From the NCBI GenBank assembly GCA_002368175.1, contig AP018172.1, positions 5,025,001 through 5,089,000 of the forward strand: a stretch of 64,000 nucleotides of DNA, given 5' to 3'. Positions 22,698 to 32,651 of this stretch are shown here, in pieces. Each line of letters begins with the position of its first letter. Within the stretch, counting starts at the first letter, position 1. Source of the DNA: Calothrix sp. NIES-2098. Lineage in GTDB: Bacteria; Cyanobacteriota; Cyanobacteriia; Cyanobacteriales; Nostocaceae. The notes below the pieces were generated by a model. It saw nothing but the letters and a program-made list of their open reading frames with translations, did no database searches and had not been told where the DNA came from. Position numbers and translations under genes: made by a program.

Positions 22698-24626
22698 CTA
22701 CGATTCTCGTCCTGATGTCCAGGTATCACGCCACTTCACGGTGCCTTCTTTGGCGATTACCCAACGGCGGGGTACGGTATTTTCCCGCAGAGGCGATCGC
22801 CCTTCGCGCCACATGGCATATTTGTAACTGATTAACTTGCCTGTACTCTCGTTAAAGGGAATTTCCGCAAACCAGGTATTGGTGTTGATGTACTCTAGGG
22901 GATAGGCTTTGCTGATATCCCAGTTACCCAACTCTGGACAGTCTCCGGTGACAACAATGGTTTCACCTGGTTGAGTTTGCACGCCATTTAATTGCACTCT
23001 GACAATCGTCTGTCCTTTGATTCTTTCACCAACGTGGCTGAAAACAATTACTCCCCGTTCTTCGAGTACCAAGTTTTGAATCTTACCGTCTTTGACTTCA
23101 TACTTGTTACGTGTTACTACACAGGTATGTTCGCCATCGGGTAGTTCTGTCTCTACTTCTGGAATGGTGACTTCTCCACCACGATTCAAGGCGACAAAAC
23201 ACAGAGAATCGCGATAGCGGCGCACGTAGCAATAAACATCTTCTGTTAAGTACTTTTGCCAGTGACTACCCATTGATATTGCGGGATTGAGTCGCCGCAA
23301 GCCAGATAAGAGGCGGACGTAACGATAAATCTCCGTATCGGTATCCCATTTCTCCATCATCGGGCGATTGTAGGGATCGTTACCGCCATCGGTATCGTTG
23401 TGCAGATATTGTTCTGTGCCGTAATAGATACAGGGAATACCACGACAAGTCATAATCAGAGCGATCGCCACCTTCAACATCGCTGGATCGGGATTCAGCG
23501 ATTGGAAGCGAGACATATCATGGTTATCGATAAACGTAATTAACTCTGTTGCGCCGCTATAGCGATGGTCTTGGTCAAAGATATATTGAATTGTATGGAA
23601 TCCATTTTCGGAACCTTGTGCCAATGCGGCTCTAATCGCCACACACAATCCAAAGTCTAAGATTGTCATCCCAGAGTTATTGGCAAATTCCACAGAGCGA
23701 TCGTCACTAGGATTGCTGTAAATCCATTCGCCAAAAATGAATACATCTGGCTTGTGATTGCACATATCACCAGTGAATTCTTGCCAAAACCAAATTGGCA
23801 TATGCTTAACAGTATCTACCCGCAGTGCATCTACACCCCGATCTAACCATTGTTTAATTGCTGATTTGATGTACTCGCGGTATTCGCTATTATTTTCATT
23901 GAAGGTTGCTAGTCCAGCTAATTCGCAATTTTGTACTTGCCAATCGTCTTCCCAATTTTGCACTTCACCATAGTGGTGATACCAATGATTTACATCATCA
24001 TTAAAGTCAGCAATTTTTACACCATCATCATATAATTCGCCTTTACTACCACTAGTATCTGGCGTGCTATGGTTGCAAACAATATCTAGGATTAATTTCA
24101 TATTGCGCTTGTGCATTTCTGCAATCAAGCGGTCAAAAGTTGTATCTCTTGTTTCTTGAGTTGCGTTTAAAGAAGGGTTTTCTCCTTTAGCAATGAAGCG
24201 AGGATTAATTCGCTTAAAGTCTTTTGTCCAATAGCCATGAATGGCAGCATTACCAACAAATAACTCTTCAACCTGCTCAAATAATGGAGTGAGCCAAATG
24301 GCTGTAACTCCCATATTTTTTAAATAATCTAATTTATCAATCACACCTTGTAAATCGCCACCCCAGTACTTACCCCAATCTTGTCCGCTGGGATCGTACA
24401 GTTCTGAGTTAATACCTTCGCTATTATCTGGATCGCCATCATGAAAGCGATCGACCACGAGAAAGTAAATAGTTTCTTGACGGAATTCAATATCTCTTGT
24501 GTAGAGGAATTCGAGATTAATTTCTGTCTCTGATGGCGGTGATTGTATTATATTTTCTACTTCTTGATTGGGCGCATCTACTTTGTATTGTTCTGGGGAG
24601 AATTGGGAAGGGGGAGTCTGTACCAT
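22698..24626 (-). CDS. alpha-amylase family glycoside hydrolase (GH13) with C-terminal CBM20
   Basis: A 642-residue starch/glycogen-active enzyme. The GH13 barrel shows region I (LILDIVCNHS), nucleophile Asp in GVDALRVDTVKH, acid/base Glu in VFIFGEWIYS and third acid in TFIDNHDMSRF. The last ~100 residues (QLNGVQTQPGETIVVTGDCP; ELGNWDISKAYPL) are a CBM20 starch-binding domain. No signal peptide, so it acts in the cytoplasm on glycogen or maltodextrins; cyclodextrin-type specificity is possible since CBM20 is frequent there. The start is the ATG of MVQTPPSQ. Before integration the amidotransferase gene would have started about 80 bp downstream on the same strand. Confidence 0.88.
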   Translation of the reverse strand: MVQTPPSQFSPEQYKVDAPNQEVENIIQSPPSETEINLEFLYTRDIEFRQETIYFLVVDRFHDGDPDNSEGINSELYDPSGQDWGKYWGGDLQGVIDKLDYLKNMGVTAIWLTPLFEQVEELFVGNAAIHGYWTKDFKRINPRFIAKGENPSLNATQETRDTTFDRLIAEMHKRNMKLILDIVCNHSTPDTSGSKGELYDDGVKIADFNDDVNHWYHHYGEVQNWEDDWQVQNCELAGLATFNENNSEYREYIKSAIKQWLDRGVDALRVDTVKHMPIWFWQEFTGDMCNHKPDVFIFGEWIYSNPSDDRSVEFANNSGMTILDFGLCVAIRAALAQGSENGFHTIQYIFDQDHRYSGATELITFIDNHDMSRFQSLNPDPAMLKVAIALIMTCRGIPCIYYGTEQYLHNDTDGGNDPYNRPMMEKWDTDTEIYRYVRLLSGLRRLNPAISMGSHWQKYLTEDVYCYVRRYRDSLCFVALNRGGEVTIPEVETELPDGEHTCVVTRNKYEVKDGKIQNLVLEERGVIVFSHVGERIKGQTIVRVQLNGVQTQPGETIVVTGDCPELGNWDISKAYPLEYINTNTWFAEIPFNESTGKLISYKYAMWREGRSPLRENTVPRRWVIAKEGTVKWRDTWTSGRES

Positions 24627-24876
24627 AAAAAGATTCAAATTTATAGATAATAAATGTTTGCAGAATTCAAAATATTTTGCTTTGAATGTATTGATGAAAC
24701 TGCAAACATGGGTATTATCTAATCATTTTTATTGAGGGGGCATCTATCTCCAGCTAGTTTAAGCTTATATCTGTAGATAGGGATTGGTAATTGGTCATTT
24801 GTCAAGAGTCCAGAGTCAATACTTATTTCTCCCTTGTCTCCCCACACTCCCCACACTCCCTTATCTGCCTTGCCTG

Positions 24877-26391
24877 TCACGAAAAAATTAACCGATTGCC
24901 TTTCTTACGGCGTTTGATTTCAGCTTGAATGGCATCAACTACAGTTTCAATTACCTTGACTCTGGCATAGTATTTGTCATTGGCAGCCACAATTGTCCAA
25001 GGTGCAGTTGGGGTGGTGGTACGTTGAATCGCTTGATTGACTGCGACTTCGTAGTAAGGCCACTTTTCGCGATTGCGCCAATCTTCATCGGTAAGTTTGT
25101 ACTGTTTAAAAAGGTCATTTTGGCGCTCAGTAAAGCGTTGGAGTTGTTCCTCTGGGCTAATGTGCAGCCAAAACTTGACTAAAACGTAGCCTGCACTTGT
25201 TAAGTGGGCTTCAAATTCATTAATTTCTTGGTAAGCTCTACGCCACTCTGCTTCTACAGCAAATCCTTCAACTCGCTCGACTAACACCCGTCCGTACCAA
25301 GAACGGTCAAAAATCCCGATGGTGCCAGTGGTGGGTAATCGCCGCCAGAATCGCCACAGGTAATGATGAGCTTTTTCTTCATCTGATGGTGCAGCAAAGG
25401 GATGAACGAAGTAACTACGGGGGTCAAGGATATCTGTGAGACGCTTAATTGCTCCGCCTTTACCAGCTGCATCCCAACCCTCGAACAGCACTAACACTGG
25501 AATTTGGTGTTTGTGAATGCTTAACTGTAATTGCCGCAGTTGTATCTGTTCTGTAGCTAATTGCTCATCGTAATCTACTTCTGAAAGACTTTGGCTCAAA
25601 TCAATTTGTGCTAGTAAGTCTGGCTCTGTGGGTTCTAAACGGACTTGTGCGGGTAGAATCGGGGCAGGAAGCTGAATTTGTAGCCGATCTAGGGCAGTAG
25701 TTAAAGTTGCAGCTAGATGAGTTAGCACCTTCACCCGCGCCCATCGCTCTGAGTCACCTTCTACTAAAGTCCAGGGGGAACTACCTGTACTGGTTTGAAT
25801 TAGCATCTCTTCAGCCAAAGCCGTGTAGCGACTGTAGTGTTTTTCTTGTTGCCAGTCTTCTTTGCGTACCCGCCAAGCTGTTAGAGGATCTTTGGCATAT
25901 TCTTTCAAGCGACTTTTCAATTCTTTACGGCTGAGGTGCAACCAAAATTTAGCGATCGCCACCCCATTATCAACCATCTGGCGCTCAAAGGAGTTGATTT
26001 GCCCCATTAATGTGGGAATTTGGGCGGGTGCTACGCGCTGAAATAGCCGATCTTCTAAAACATGAGTATACCAACTGTGATAAAAAATGCTAATCGCGCC
26101 TTGGGGGGGTAACTTTTGCCAAAATCTCCAAAGAAACGGGTATTGGCGTTCTTCTGGAGTCGCCGCCCAAATGGGATGCACTTTAAACCCACGCGGATCG
26201 ATGTAGGAAACCATTTGCTTTACTAGTCCACCCTTACCAGAAGCCGCCCACCCTTCCAATACAACAATCACAGGTAATTTTTTTTCCCAACAGGCGGTTT
26301 GCAACGTTCGGAGTTGATGCATTAGCCTGTCAATCTCAGACTTATAGGTTGCTTTCTCCAAAGTCAAACTCAAATCTAATGTATCCAGCAT
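24877..26391 (-). CDS. pap: polyphosphate:AMP phosphotransferase (two-domain PPK2)
   Basis: A 504-residue protein with a tandem duplication of the PPK2 P-loop kinase domain. Walker A loops are LEGWAASGKGG in the first half and FEGWDAAGKGG in the second; each is followed by DPR...VHPIWAATPEE or DPRSYFVHPFAAPSDEE, and RSWYGRVLVERVEG marks the lid region. Two-domain members use polyphosphate to phosphorylate AMP to ADP. The start is placed at MLDTLDLS, which matches the family's usual length; the longer frame translates AT-rich upstream DNA. Divergent from the hydrolase gene. Confidence 0.9.
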   Translation of the reverse strand: MLDTLDLSLTLEKATYKSEIDRLMHQLRTLQTACWEKKLPVIVVLEGWAASGKGGLVKQMVSYIDPRGFKVHPIWAATPEERQYPFLWRFWQKLPPQGAISIFYHSWYTHVLEDRLFQRVAPAQIPTLMGQINSFERQMVDNGVAIAKFWLHLSRKELKSRLKEYAKDPLTAWRVRKEDWQQEKHYSRYTALAEEMLIQTSTGSSPWTLVEGDSERWARVKVLTHLAATLTTALDRLQIQLPAPILPAQVRLEPTEPDLLAQIDLSQSLSEVDYDEQLATEQIQLRQLQLSIHKHQIPVLVLFEGWDAAGKGGAIKRLTDILDPRSYFVHPFAAPSDEEKAHHYLWRFWRRLPTTGTIGIFDRSWYGRVLVERVEGFAVEAEWRRAYQEINEFEAHLTSAGYVLVKFWLHISPEEQLQRFTERQNDLFKQYKLTDEDWRNREKWPYYEVAVNQAIQRTTTPTAPWTIVAANDKYYARVKVIETVVDAIQAEIKRRKKGNRLIFS

Positions 26392-26689
26392 CAAATTTTC
26401 AAATATAAGTATTACTGAACTATAGATAATAGGCGAAAACTCTGAATATGCAGACAAATAGATGATGAAATATAAACTTGTTAACAGATATTAGGAATTT
26501 CGCTTCTAGCTCGTGACACTATAAATAGCAGCTAAGACTGTAATTAGTCATTTGTCATTTATAAATGTAAATTACTAATGACCAATGACAAGGAGAGAAG
26601 TCTGTTTAACTGCATCGCAGCTTCAGCAGTTTTCACTCTCCGACAAACGGCTATCAGAACAAAATATTTTCTACAAAAGTGGTAAGCAT

Positions 26690-27916
26690 ATGACTGAAAC
26701 ACCAATTAATGCGAGGTTTCCTCAAGGTCGCACAGCTTTTTTACTGATTCACGGAATCGGCGAACAAAATCCTTATGAAACTGTAGACTATTTTGCTCAA
26801 AACCTGCTCAAATACTTTGAGGAGCAGAAATTACCAATAGATTTAGAACACCAGATTGCTAGGCGAAAACTTCCCAATGGTAGTGGGTGGACGGAAAGCT
26901 TTGTGAGATTAAGTTCAACTGACAATCAACAACAAGGACTAATTGACGTTCACGAATATTATTGGGCACCTGATACAGAAAATAAAATTAGCGTGCCGGA
27001 AATATTACAATGGGCGGAACAGACACTTGAGGGCACAATTGAGTTTTACAATCGCCCTCAAAATAAAGATTTATTAGATAAGCTTTTGCAAAACCAAAAT
27101 CGCAAAGGCTTCTTTAAATTCCGCTTGCGATCGCTAACTATTTTCCTGCGCATATTTAACTTTATTTACCCTGTATTGCGACTGGCAATTTTGTTAGCTT
27201 TGTTGTTTGCAGGCCCATTTCTTAAAGGTAGTTATCTGCAATCGGCTTGGAAACTTAGTAAAACGCTAATCACTCCACCTTTAATTAATTTTGTTGGTGA
27301 TGTTGCTATCTACACAAAAACCGATCCCAAATCACCTTACCAAAAAATTCGCCAACAGGTAATTTCAGAATGCTTAACATTACTCCAAGAAATTCTGCAA
27401 GATGAAAAAGCAAATTACGACCAAGTAATTATCGCCGGACATTCACTAGGTAGTTGTATTGCTTACGATACATTAAACCTGCTTTGTATTGAGTCTAGTC
27501 TTTCTCCAGACTTGGGTAAAAGTATGCGCATCGATAAGCTCAAAGGACTAATTACCTTTGGTTCGCCACTAGATAAAATCGCCTTTTTCTTCCGCAATGT
27601 GGCGCAGGAACAGCAGTATATTCGACGACGGATTATCGAACATCTCAACTCTTTTCGCGTCAAACCAGAATTGATCCGCAAAATTCCTTATTTGTCCAAA
27701 AACCCCGTAGTTTGCCAATTAGAACACATTTCTTGGATTAATTATTACCACTTAAAAGATCCAATTAGCGGTAATTTAGATTACTACGAAGACCTCAAGA
27801 ATGAGCAAATGACAACTCCCACAAAATGGGGAACCGATGGACATCTAAGTTACTGGACTGATATGAAATTCTATGAAAGTATCGCCAATCATTTCCTTTA
27901 TGTTACAAAGCAATAG
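26690..27916 (+). CDS. alpha/beta-hydrolase (lipase-like)
   Basis: A 408-residue protein. The oxyanion strand is AFLLIHGIGEQNPYE near the N-terminus and the nucleophile elbow is IIAGHSLGSCIAYDTL (Gly-His-Ser-Leu-Gly) near residue 250. A hydrophobic segment at ~155-185 (PVLRLAILLALLFAGPFL) could be a membrane anchor. Substrate unknown. The start at MTETPINAR is preferred because the 35 codons upstream cover the AATGACCAATGAC-type intergenic text. Confidence 0.75.
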   Translation: MTETPINARFPQGRTAFLLIHGIGEQNPYETVDYFAQNLLKYFEEQKLPIDLEHQIARRKLPNGSGWTESFVRLSSTDNQQQGLIDVHEYYWAPDTENKISVPEILQWAEQTLEGTIEFYNRPQNKDLLDKLLQNQNRKGFFKFRLRSLTIFLRIFNFIYPVLRLAILLALLFAGPFLKGSYLQSAWKLSKTLITPPLINFVGDVAIYTKTDPKSPYQKIRQQVISECLTLLQEILQDEKANYDQVIIAGHSLGSCIAYDTLNLLCIESSLSPDLGKSMRIDKLKGLITFGSPLDKIAFFFRNVAQEQQYIRRRIIEHLNSFRVKPELIRKIPYLSKNPVVCQLEHISWINYYHLKDPISGNLDYYEDLKNEQMTTPTKWGTDGHLSYWTDMKFYESIANHFLYVTKQ

Positions 27917-27984
27917 CTATATTAAATGATGCTAAGGTAAATCTGTTGTAGTACAGATTCGCTACAAAAGCATAAAAAAACTAC

Positions 27985-28022
27985 AGATGAACACTAATGT
28001 ATATATGTGTTCATCTTTTTTC
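27985..28022 (+). terminator. terminator after the hydrolase gene
   Basis: Perfect 10-bp arms AGATGAACAC (27985-27994) and GTGTTCATCT (28007-28016), then TTTTTT. Confidence 0.8.
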
Positions 28023-28171
28023 ATCTGTGTACCCTAAGAGAAGCTACTGTATATCTAAATTTATGGTTCACTATCCAAAAAATCAACTGATGTAATAGGT
28101 CTATTGCTAAACTAACCATTGTCACTTTTAATCAGTTATTACTAGAAAGTATTTGTTAGGAGGTAGCGATA

Positions 28172-29221
28172 ATGACTAAGTATAGTAAGATTTTTGATTC
28201 AAAACAGACTACAGAAGAATCATTAAGTCCAGAAGAAGCAGTAGCAGCGATCGCGGTGATAACTGCGATCGCTGATTCTTCTATAGAAGAAGTAGATGCA
28301 GAAGCTTTAGCCACTGTTCTGTGGGATTTTGAAGTGTTTGAGGAGTATTCCGAAGAAGAAATCACAGATATAGTGCAAAGACTTTTAGAAATTGCACAAG
28401 AAGATGGACTCGGTGCTTTGTTTAATACAGCTAGCCAAGCCCTTTCTGATGACATAGTGCTAGATGCTTATGCGGCGGGTGCGATCGTACTTATAGACGA
28501 AGAATTGGAAATTCCTCAACAAAAACAGCCTTATCTTAAAGAGTTGCAACAAGCCCTAGATTTGGAAGATGAGGAAGCAGAAGAAATTATCCAAGAGGTA
28601 ATTGCGGCTTTTGAAGAAGGAGAAAATCTCGAATTCCTGGATGACGAAGTTGAGATCGCCTTAGTAGAAGACTATGGAGATGAAGTATATGAATCGCCTT
28701 CAGAAAATTTTACAGTCCCAATTCCTGTGACAGCAGAACAAGGAGGAAGAATTCAAAGCCAAGAAGGGGTAGTTGGTTTTTCTGATGACTTTGGCACTTT
28801 ACTAAGAATAGATTATTATCCTATTCCTGCGGAACATGAAGAAGAAATGGAAGCTGTAGGACAGGAAGAATATCTGCAAACAATTTTAGTAGACAGATAT
28901 GTGCCTCAAGCAATTTTTGCCAATGTACCCAATGCTGAAATTAAGTATGCTGAATATTTGGAAGATACACTTGCTGGGTCTTATTATGTATTAGTTGATA
29001 TGCCAAAAGGGTCAACAATTTCCAAGCAAGAAAATAATGGGGCTGCTACTAGATTAGATGCGTACCGAGGATTACTTACCTTTATTAAGGGTGACTTTTT
29101 ATATATAGTTAGCAATCAACGTAGCTTTTTTAATGGCGAAACTCCTGGGGCGGTAGAAGAAGAATCCAAAATTATCAAAGACAAGATTTTAGAATTTGTC
29201 GCAAGTATACGATTTAATTAG
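28172..29221 (+). CDS. TerB-like N-terminal domain protein
   Basis: A 349-residue, very acidic protein. Residues ~15-150 form an all-helical region (SPEEAVAAIAVITAIADSSI; DIVQRLLEIAQEDGLGALFN) resembling TerB-type domains found in cyanobacterial proteins. Residues ~180-349 form a beta-containing domain (GFSDDFGTLLRIDYYPIP; SYYVLVDMPKGSTI; GDFLYIVSNQ). No catalytic motif is visible. AGGAGG lies 7 bp before the ATG, so expression may be strong. The role is unknown. Confidence 0.65.
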   Translation: MTKYSKIFDSKQTTEESLSPEEAVAAIAVITAIADSSIEEVDAEALATVLWDFEVFEEYSEEEITDIVQRLLEIAQEDGLGALFNTASQALSDDIVLDAYAAGAIVLIDEELEIPQQKQPYLKELQQALDLEDEEAEEIIQEVIAAFEEGENLEFLDDEVEIALVEDYGDEVYESPSENFTVPIPVTAEQGGRIQSQEGVVGFSDDFGTLLRIDYYPIPAEHEEEMEAVGQEEYLQTILVDRYVPQAIFANVPNAEIKYAEYLEDTLAGSYYVLVDMPKGSTISKQENNGAATRLDAYRGLLTFIKGDFLYIVSNQRSFFNGETPGAVEEESKIIKDKILEFVASIRFN

Positions 29222-29272
29222 TGAAATCCTAATAAAATCAATCGGCGGTTAGAAAGCACACCTACACAGGCA

Positions 29273-29292
29273 AAACCCACCTCCGTGGGTTT
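29273..29292 (+). terminator. short hairpin downstream of the TerB-like gene
   Basis: AAACCCAC (29273-29280) pairs with GTGGGTTT (29285-29292). It is a common cyanobacterial intergenic hairpin, and here it probably acts as a terminator. Confidence 0.55.
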
Positions 29293-29324
29293 CAAATTCT
29301 TATTGAATTTTGAATTAGTATTAC

Positions 29325-30041
29325 ATGGATATTCCTGTTTCCCTTAACAGCGTTATTCTGCAACAGCCTTACCCACTTTTATTTACTAGTATTAGTGGTT
29401 CTCATTTATATGGCTTTCCTTCCAGGGATTCTGATTATGACTTACGTGGCGTACATATTTTGCCAATACCAGAAGTAGTTGGCTTAAATACTGGGACTGA
29501 AACTATTGAGATTTCAGAAATTCGAGATTCTATACAAATTGATTTAGTAACTCACGATATCAAAAAATTCTTTTTGCTGTTGCTGAAAAAGAATGGCTAT
29601 GTTTTAGAGCAATTATATTCACCTTTAGTATTACAACAATTACTAGAGTATGAAGAGTTAAAAGTTATTGCCAAAGATTGCATTACCCGTCATCACAGTT
29701 ACCATTATTTGGGGTTTGCGGCAACGCAATGGAAACTTTTTGAAAAAGAACAGCCACATCGAGTCAAGCCATTACTTTATGTGTATCGCGTGCTATTAAC
29801 AGGCGTTTATTTAATGCAAACAGGGGTAGTTGAAGCGAATTTGATCAAGCTTAATGAAGTATTTAATCTACCATACATTCCCGATTTAATTGCCCAAAAG
29901 CTAGCAGGTGGAGAACATGCTTATTTATCAGATGTCGATCTAGCTTTTCATCAAAAAGAATATCAGCGATTGCGCGATCGCTTGCAGGATGCTTACGCAG
30001 TTAGCCAATTACCTGAAGTACCCATTGCGAAGGCGGCTTGA
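29325..30041 (+). CDS. nucleotidyltransferase-fold protein (RlaP/YcgL type)
   Basis: A 238-residue protein. The polymerase-beta fold signature is SISGSHLYGFPSRDSDYDLR near residue 22 (Gly-Ser plus Asp-x-Asp), followed by GVHILPIPEVVGL and a helical C-terminal half (VKPLLYVYRVLLTGVYLM). This matches the predicted nucleotidyltransferases of PF10127, including the phage RNA-ligase-associated group. The substrate is unknown. Monocistronic with a terminator after it. Confidence 0.78.
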   Translation: MDIPVSLNSVILQQPYPLLFTSISGSHLYGFPSRDSDYDLRGVHILPIPEVVGLNTGTETIEISEIRDSIQIDLVTHDIKKFFLLLLKKNGYVLEQLYSPLVLQQLLEYEELKVIAKDCITRHHSYHYLGFAATQWKLFEKEQPHRVKPLLYVYRVLLTGVYLMQTGVVEANLIKLNEVFNLPYIPDLIAQKLAGGEHAYLSDVDLAFHQKEYQRLRDRLQDAYAVSQLPEVPIAKAA

Positions 30042-30070
30042 CACGATCTACTGTTACGCCTCAGAATTAA

Positions 30071-30104
30071 GAGTTAGAGATAACTAACTTTTCATCTCTA
30101 ACTC
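30071..30104. terminator. bidirectional terminator
   Basis: Perfect 11-bp arms GAGTTAGAGAT (30071-30081) and ATCTCTAACTC (30094-30104) between convergent genes. Confidence 0.7.
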
Positions 30105-30113
30105 CTAAATCTT

Positions 30114-30494
30114 TTAAAATTTTAAACTCCAAGCCGCAAAGGCTAAAGCACCCCAACCAGCTAGAAAAGCAGCGCCTCCCAATGGTGCGATCGCTCCCAA
30201 AGATTTCACACCTGTTAAGCTAAGAGCGTACAAACTCCCTGAGAAAATAGCAATCCCAATAATAAACAGCCAACCACTTGCTATGAGGGTAGATGGCGGC
30301 GATTCAGCGCGACTAAGCAGTAGTGCTACTACTAACAGCGCTAGAGCGTGATACATTTGGTAACGAGCGCCAGTCTCGAAAATTTCTAGCGAGCGATCGC
30401 TGATTCTTTCCCGTAAAGCGTGGGAAGCAAACGCACCAGCGGCAACAGATAAACCACCTAAAACAGCGGCTATACTCAAAAAAAGCTGCGTCAT
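30114..30494 (-). CDS. DUF423 membrane protein
   Basis: A 126-residue protein with four membrane helices and the DUF423 signature GGLSVAAGAFASHALRERIS, followed by RYQMYHALALLVVALLL. It is an inner-membrane protein of unknown role, usual family length, probably monocistronic. Confidence 0.88.
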   Translation of the reverse strand: MTQLFLSIAAVLGGLSVAAGAFASHALRERISDRSLEIFETGARYQMYHALALLVVALLLSRAESPPSTLIASGWLFIIGIAIFSGSLYALSLTGVKSLGAIAPLGGAAFLAGWGALAFAAWSLKF

Positions 30495-30562
30495 GAGACC
30501 TAGCCTTAAATTGGTGTAAAATTTAGCGGTGTAGAAGTATTAACCGCTAATTGAGATTTAAG

Positions 30563-31054
30563 TTAAATCTCAAAATGATATGATATAGCCCCGTCCTCGC
30601 TCACCTTAAAATTGGCATTGAATTCTTTAGCTTTCTCATCTAAATATTGTCTAGCGGCGATTGCAGGGAGTTCGGATTTAATTGCAAAGCCAAGCAGAGT
30701 CATTCGTCCTTTATTTTCTTGTAGCATTTGATAAAAAATCGATTGCAGGCGCTCGTTCATTTGTTGATTTAATGCCTTTTTTTCTTGCCTGCTTTGTCGA
30801 TACAATCCTAAACTAAGCCATCCTCCTAAAATTAGAGTAGGAACGCCAAAAATTAGACTTTGCCTAGCAGTAGCATCAAGTAAATAGAGATAGTCTTTAT
30901 TTACAAACTCTTGTGCATATTCTTCATCCTGTATTGGCGGTTGGATGAGTTTCAACATATTATGTTTCTCAATTCCTGCTGAGACTGATAGCGTTAAAAA
31001 CATGAATCCGAGTGTGAGTAGCCAACCAGCGGCTAATTTTTCAGCAGTTTTCAT
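30563..31054 (-). CDS. two-helix membrane protein
   Basis: A 163-residue protein with membrane helices near residues 10-28 (AGWLLTLGFMFLTLSVSAG) and 66-84 (SLIFGVPTLILGGWLSLGLY). The C-terminal ~75 residues form a cytoplasmic region that may be a small helix-turn-helix-like fold (GFAIKSELPAIAARQYLDEK). It looks like a conserved cyanobacterial hypothetical. Function unknown. Confidence 0.7.
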   Translation of the reverse strand: MKTAEKLAAGWLLTLGFMFLTLSVSAGIEKHNMLKLIQPPIQDEEYAQEFVNKDYLYLLDATARQSLIFGVPTLILGGWLSLGLYRQSRQEKKALNQQMNERLQSIFYQMLQENKGRMTLLGFAIKSELPAIAARQYLDEKAKEFNANFKVSEDGAISYHFEI

Positions 31055-31516
31055 AGTTCCATCTCAGATTTGAACCTTGTTTGCGATTCTAACCTTACTT
31101 TGGCTGAGGTTCCATTAATTGCCAAAATCTAGCAATAATTTTGTTAAGAAAGTATAAAATTTTAGTGAGGATGGATGAGGGAGTGTGCGGAGTGTGCGGA
31201 GTGGGGGAGGACAAGGAGGAGCCACTGTGTTGTGCGGGTTTCCAAGGCACTCCGTTGGGCGGCTAGCCTTCGGCAACGCCAAGGGCGAACGCCGACTTGT
31301 TCGCTGAAAGCGTTCCCGTTCGCGTCAGCGTCTCCGAAGGAGAAGGGTAGGAAGTGCCGTCGCGTTGTAGCAAGTGGCGTTGACAAGGTAGAGAAGATAA
31401 ATGACAAATGGCTATTGCCTATGCCCCATGACGCCACTTGCTACCCTGCGGGAAGCCGCTTTGCGTCTACAAGCTGGGAAACCCTTCCAACGCAGTGGCT
31501 CCCCCATGCCCATTTT
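31055..31516. repeat. dispersed Nostocales-type repeats
   Basis: A gene-free stretch made of tandem GGAGTGTGCGGAGTG text and GC-rich repeat units (for example CCTTCGGCAACGCC and TGGGAAACCC...CCAACGCAGTGGCTC). The second unit recurs in variant form inside 51840-51910. Open frames here on both strands are translations of repeat DNA. Confidence 0.65.
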
Positions 31517-32203
31517 TCAACTACGTGTAGCTTCCAGCAGGCGGGAAAAGTAGAAGCGAGTCTTAGTCAGCGCTTTTCGTTGTATGGCGAAACCGTTGCT
31601 TTCGAGGATTTTGATAACATCTGCTTCGCGGTGTAGATAAGCGCGAGTTGTCTTACTCGGCCCGGGAAAGAAACTACCAATTTTCTTGAGTAGAGTTAAA
31701 GCGCAGGTTTTAGGTGCAAAACTGAGAATAATTCGTGACTGTGCTAACGAACACAGGTGAGAAATCATTTCATCTGCTTTTTCTTGCGGGTAGTGAATGA
31801 GAACATCCAGACAAATCACAGTGTGGTAGCTACCAGTTAAAGATTCTAAATCTTGCACTGTAAAAGTGGGATTTCCAGGGTTTCCTAAGGTTTGTAAGGC
31901 TCTTTCTTTGCCTTCTGACACCATTTTTTCGGAAATATCGCTGGCATAGACTTTAGCACCTTCTGCCGCCAAAGGAATGCTGAGACTACCTACACCACAC
32001 CCAGCATCGCAGATGGACAAGGTTGCTAAATTGTTATCAGCTTTTAACCAGCCGATGACAGTATCCACAGTTTGTTGATGTCCGTTGCGGATGTCTAGCT
32101 GGACTTTGTTAACTTCACCATCGCCGTAAATCCGCTTCCATCTGTCAAACCCTGTGGAATTGAAATACTCACGAACAATAGTTTTATCGTCGGCTGCGTT
32201 CAT
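31517..32203 (-). CDS. chlM: magnesium-protoporphyrin IX methyltransferase
   Basis: A 228-residue SAM-dependent methyltransferase. The start NAADDKTIVREYFNSTGFDR and WKRIYGDGEVNKVQLDIR are typical of ChlM/BchM; the SAM site is ICDAGCGVGSLSIPLA. It methylates the propionate of Mg-protoporphyrin IX in chlorophyll synthesis. The last codons run into the repeat region but the C-terminus (TRFYFSRLLEATRS) matches the family, so the repeat lies after the gene. Confidence 0.92.
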   Translation of the reverse strand: MNAADDKTIVREYFNSTGFDRWKRIYGDGEVNKVQLDIRNGHQQTVDTVIGWLKADNNLATLSICDAGCGVGSLSIPLAAEGAKVYASDISEKMVSEGKERALQTLGNPGNPTFTVQDLESLTGSYHTVICLDVLIHYPQEKADEMISHLCSLAQSRIILSFAPKTCALTLLKKIGSFFPGPSKTTRAYLHREADVIKILESNGFAIQRKALTKTRFYFSRLLEATRS

Positions 32204-32651
32204 AAAGTTTGATTTCTAAGGGTTCCCAATGCTTAAAATTATCATTGATGGGAACCACAAAGTACGCTCGGTTTTACAGATTTTTCCTCATGTGTCTGAT
32301 TGTAAGGGTAAAATGCGATCGCTTGTTCTTCACTAACGATACAATCCGACTCAGACTTGCTGAGAAATCCTGGCAAAAGCACTGTCTCACAGCATTTCAC
32401 AAAACAGTATGTGTTTAGTGGGAGTTAAAGTCACCGAACTAGAGATTTGCACAGTCAAGTAAAAGCACTCAAGTTTCTCTAAGGAAAAATGAGTGCTAAT
32501 AGATAACAACATTACAAAAACTATCTGCCTTGATAGACCGAAGTAGCTATAACAGTAACAACCATTCAGTAAATAAACTGCAAGCAAATTTACAAATAGA
32601 TTGTTAATAATAATACTACTTCTTGTAGTCTAAAGGTTGGTTTGCTACATC
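32204..32651. other. intergenic region
   Basis: About 450 bp, AT-rich in its second half, with no credible gene or RNA. It should contain the chlM promoter near its left edge. Confidence 0.45.

Noticed and set aside
31162..31636. Frames of 91 and 153 codons on both strands
   Set aside because: They translate dispersed repeat DNA and overlap chlM's end; no protein-like pattern.
32209..32587. Two 66-69 codon frames near chlM
   Set aside because: AT-rich intergenic DNA without start signals or recognisable protein composition.
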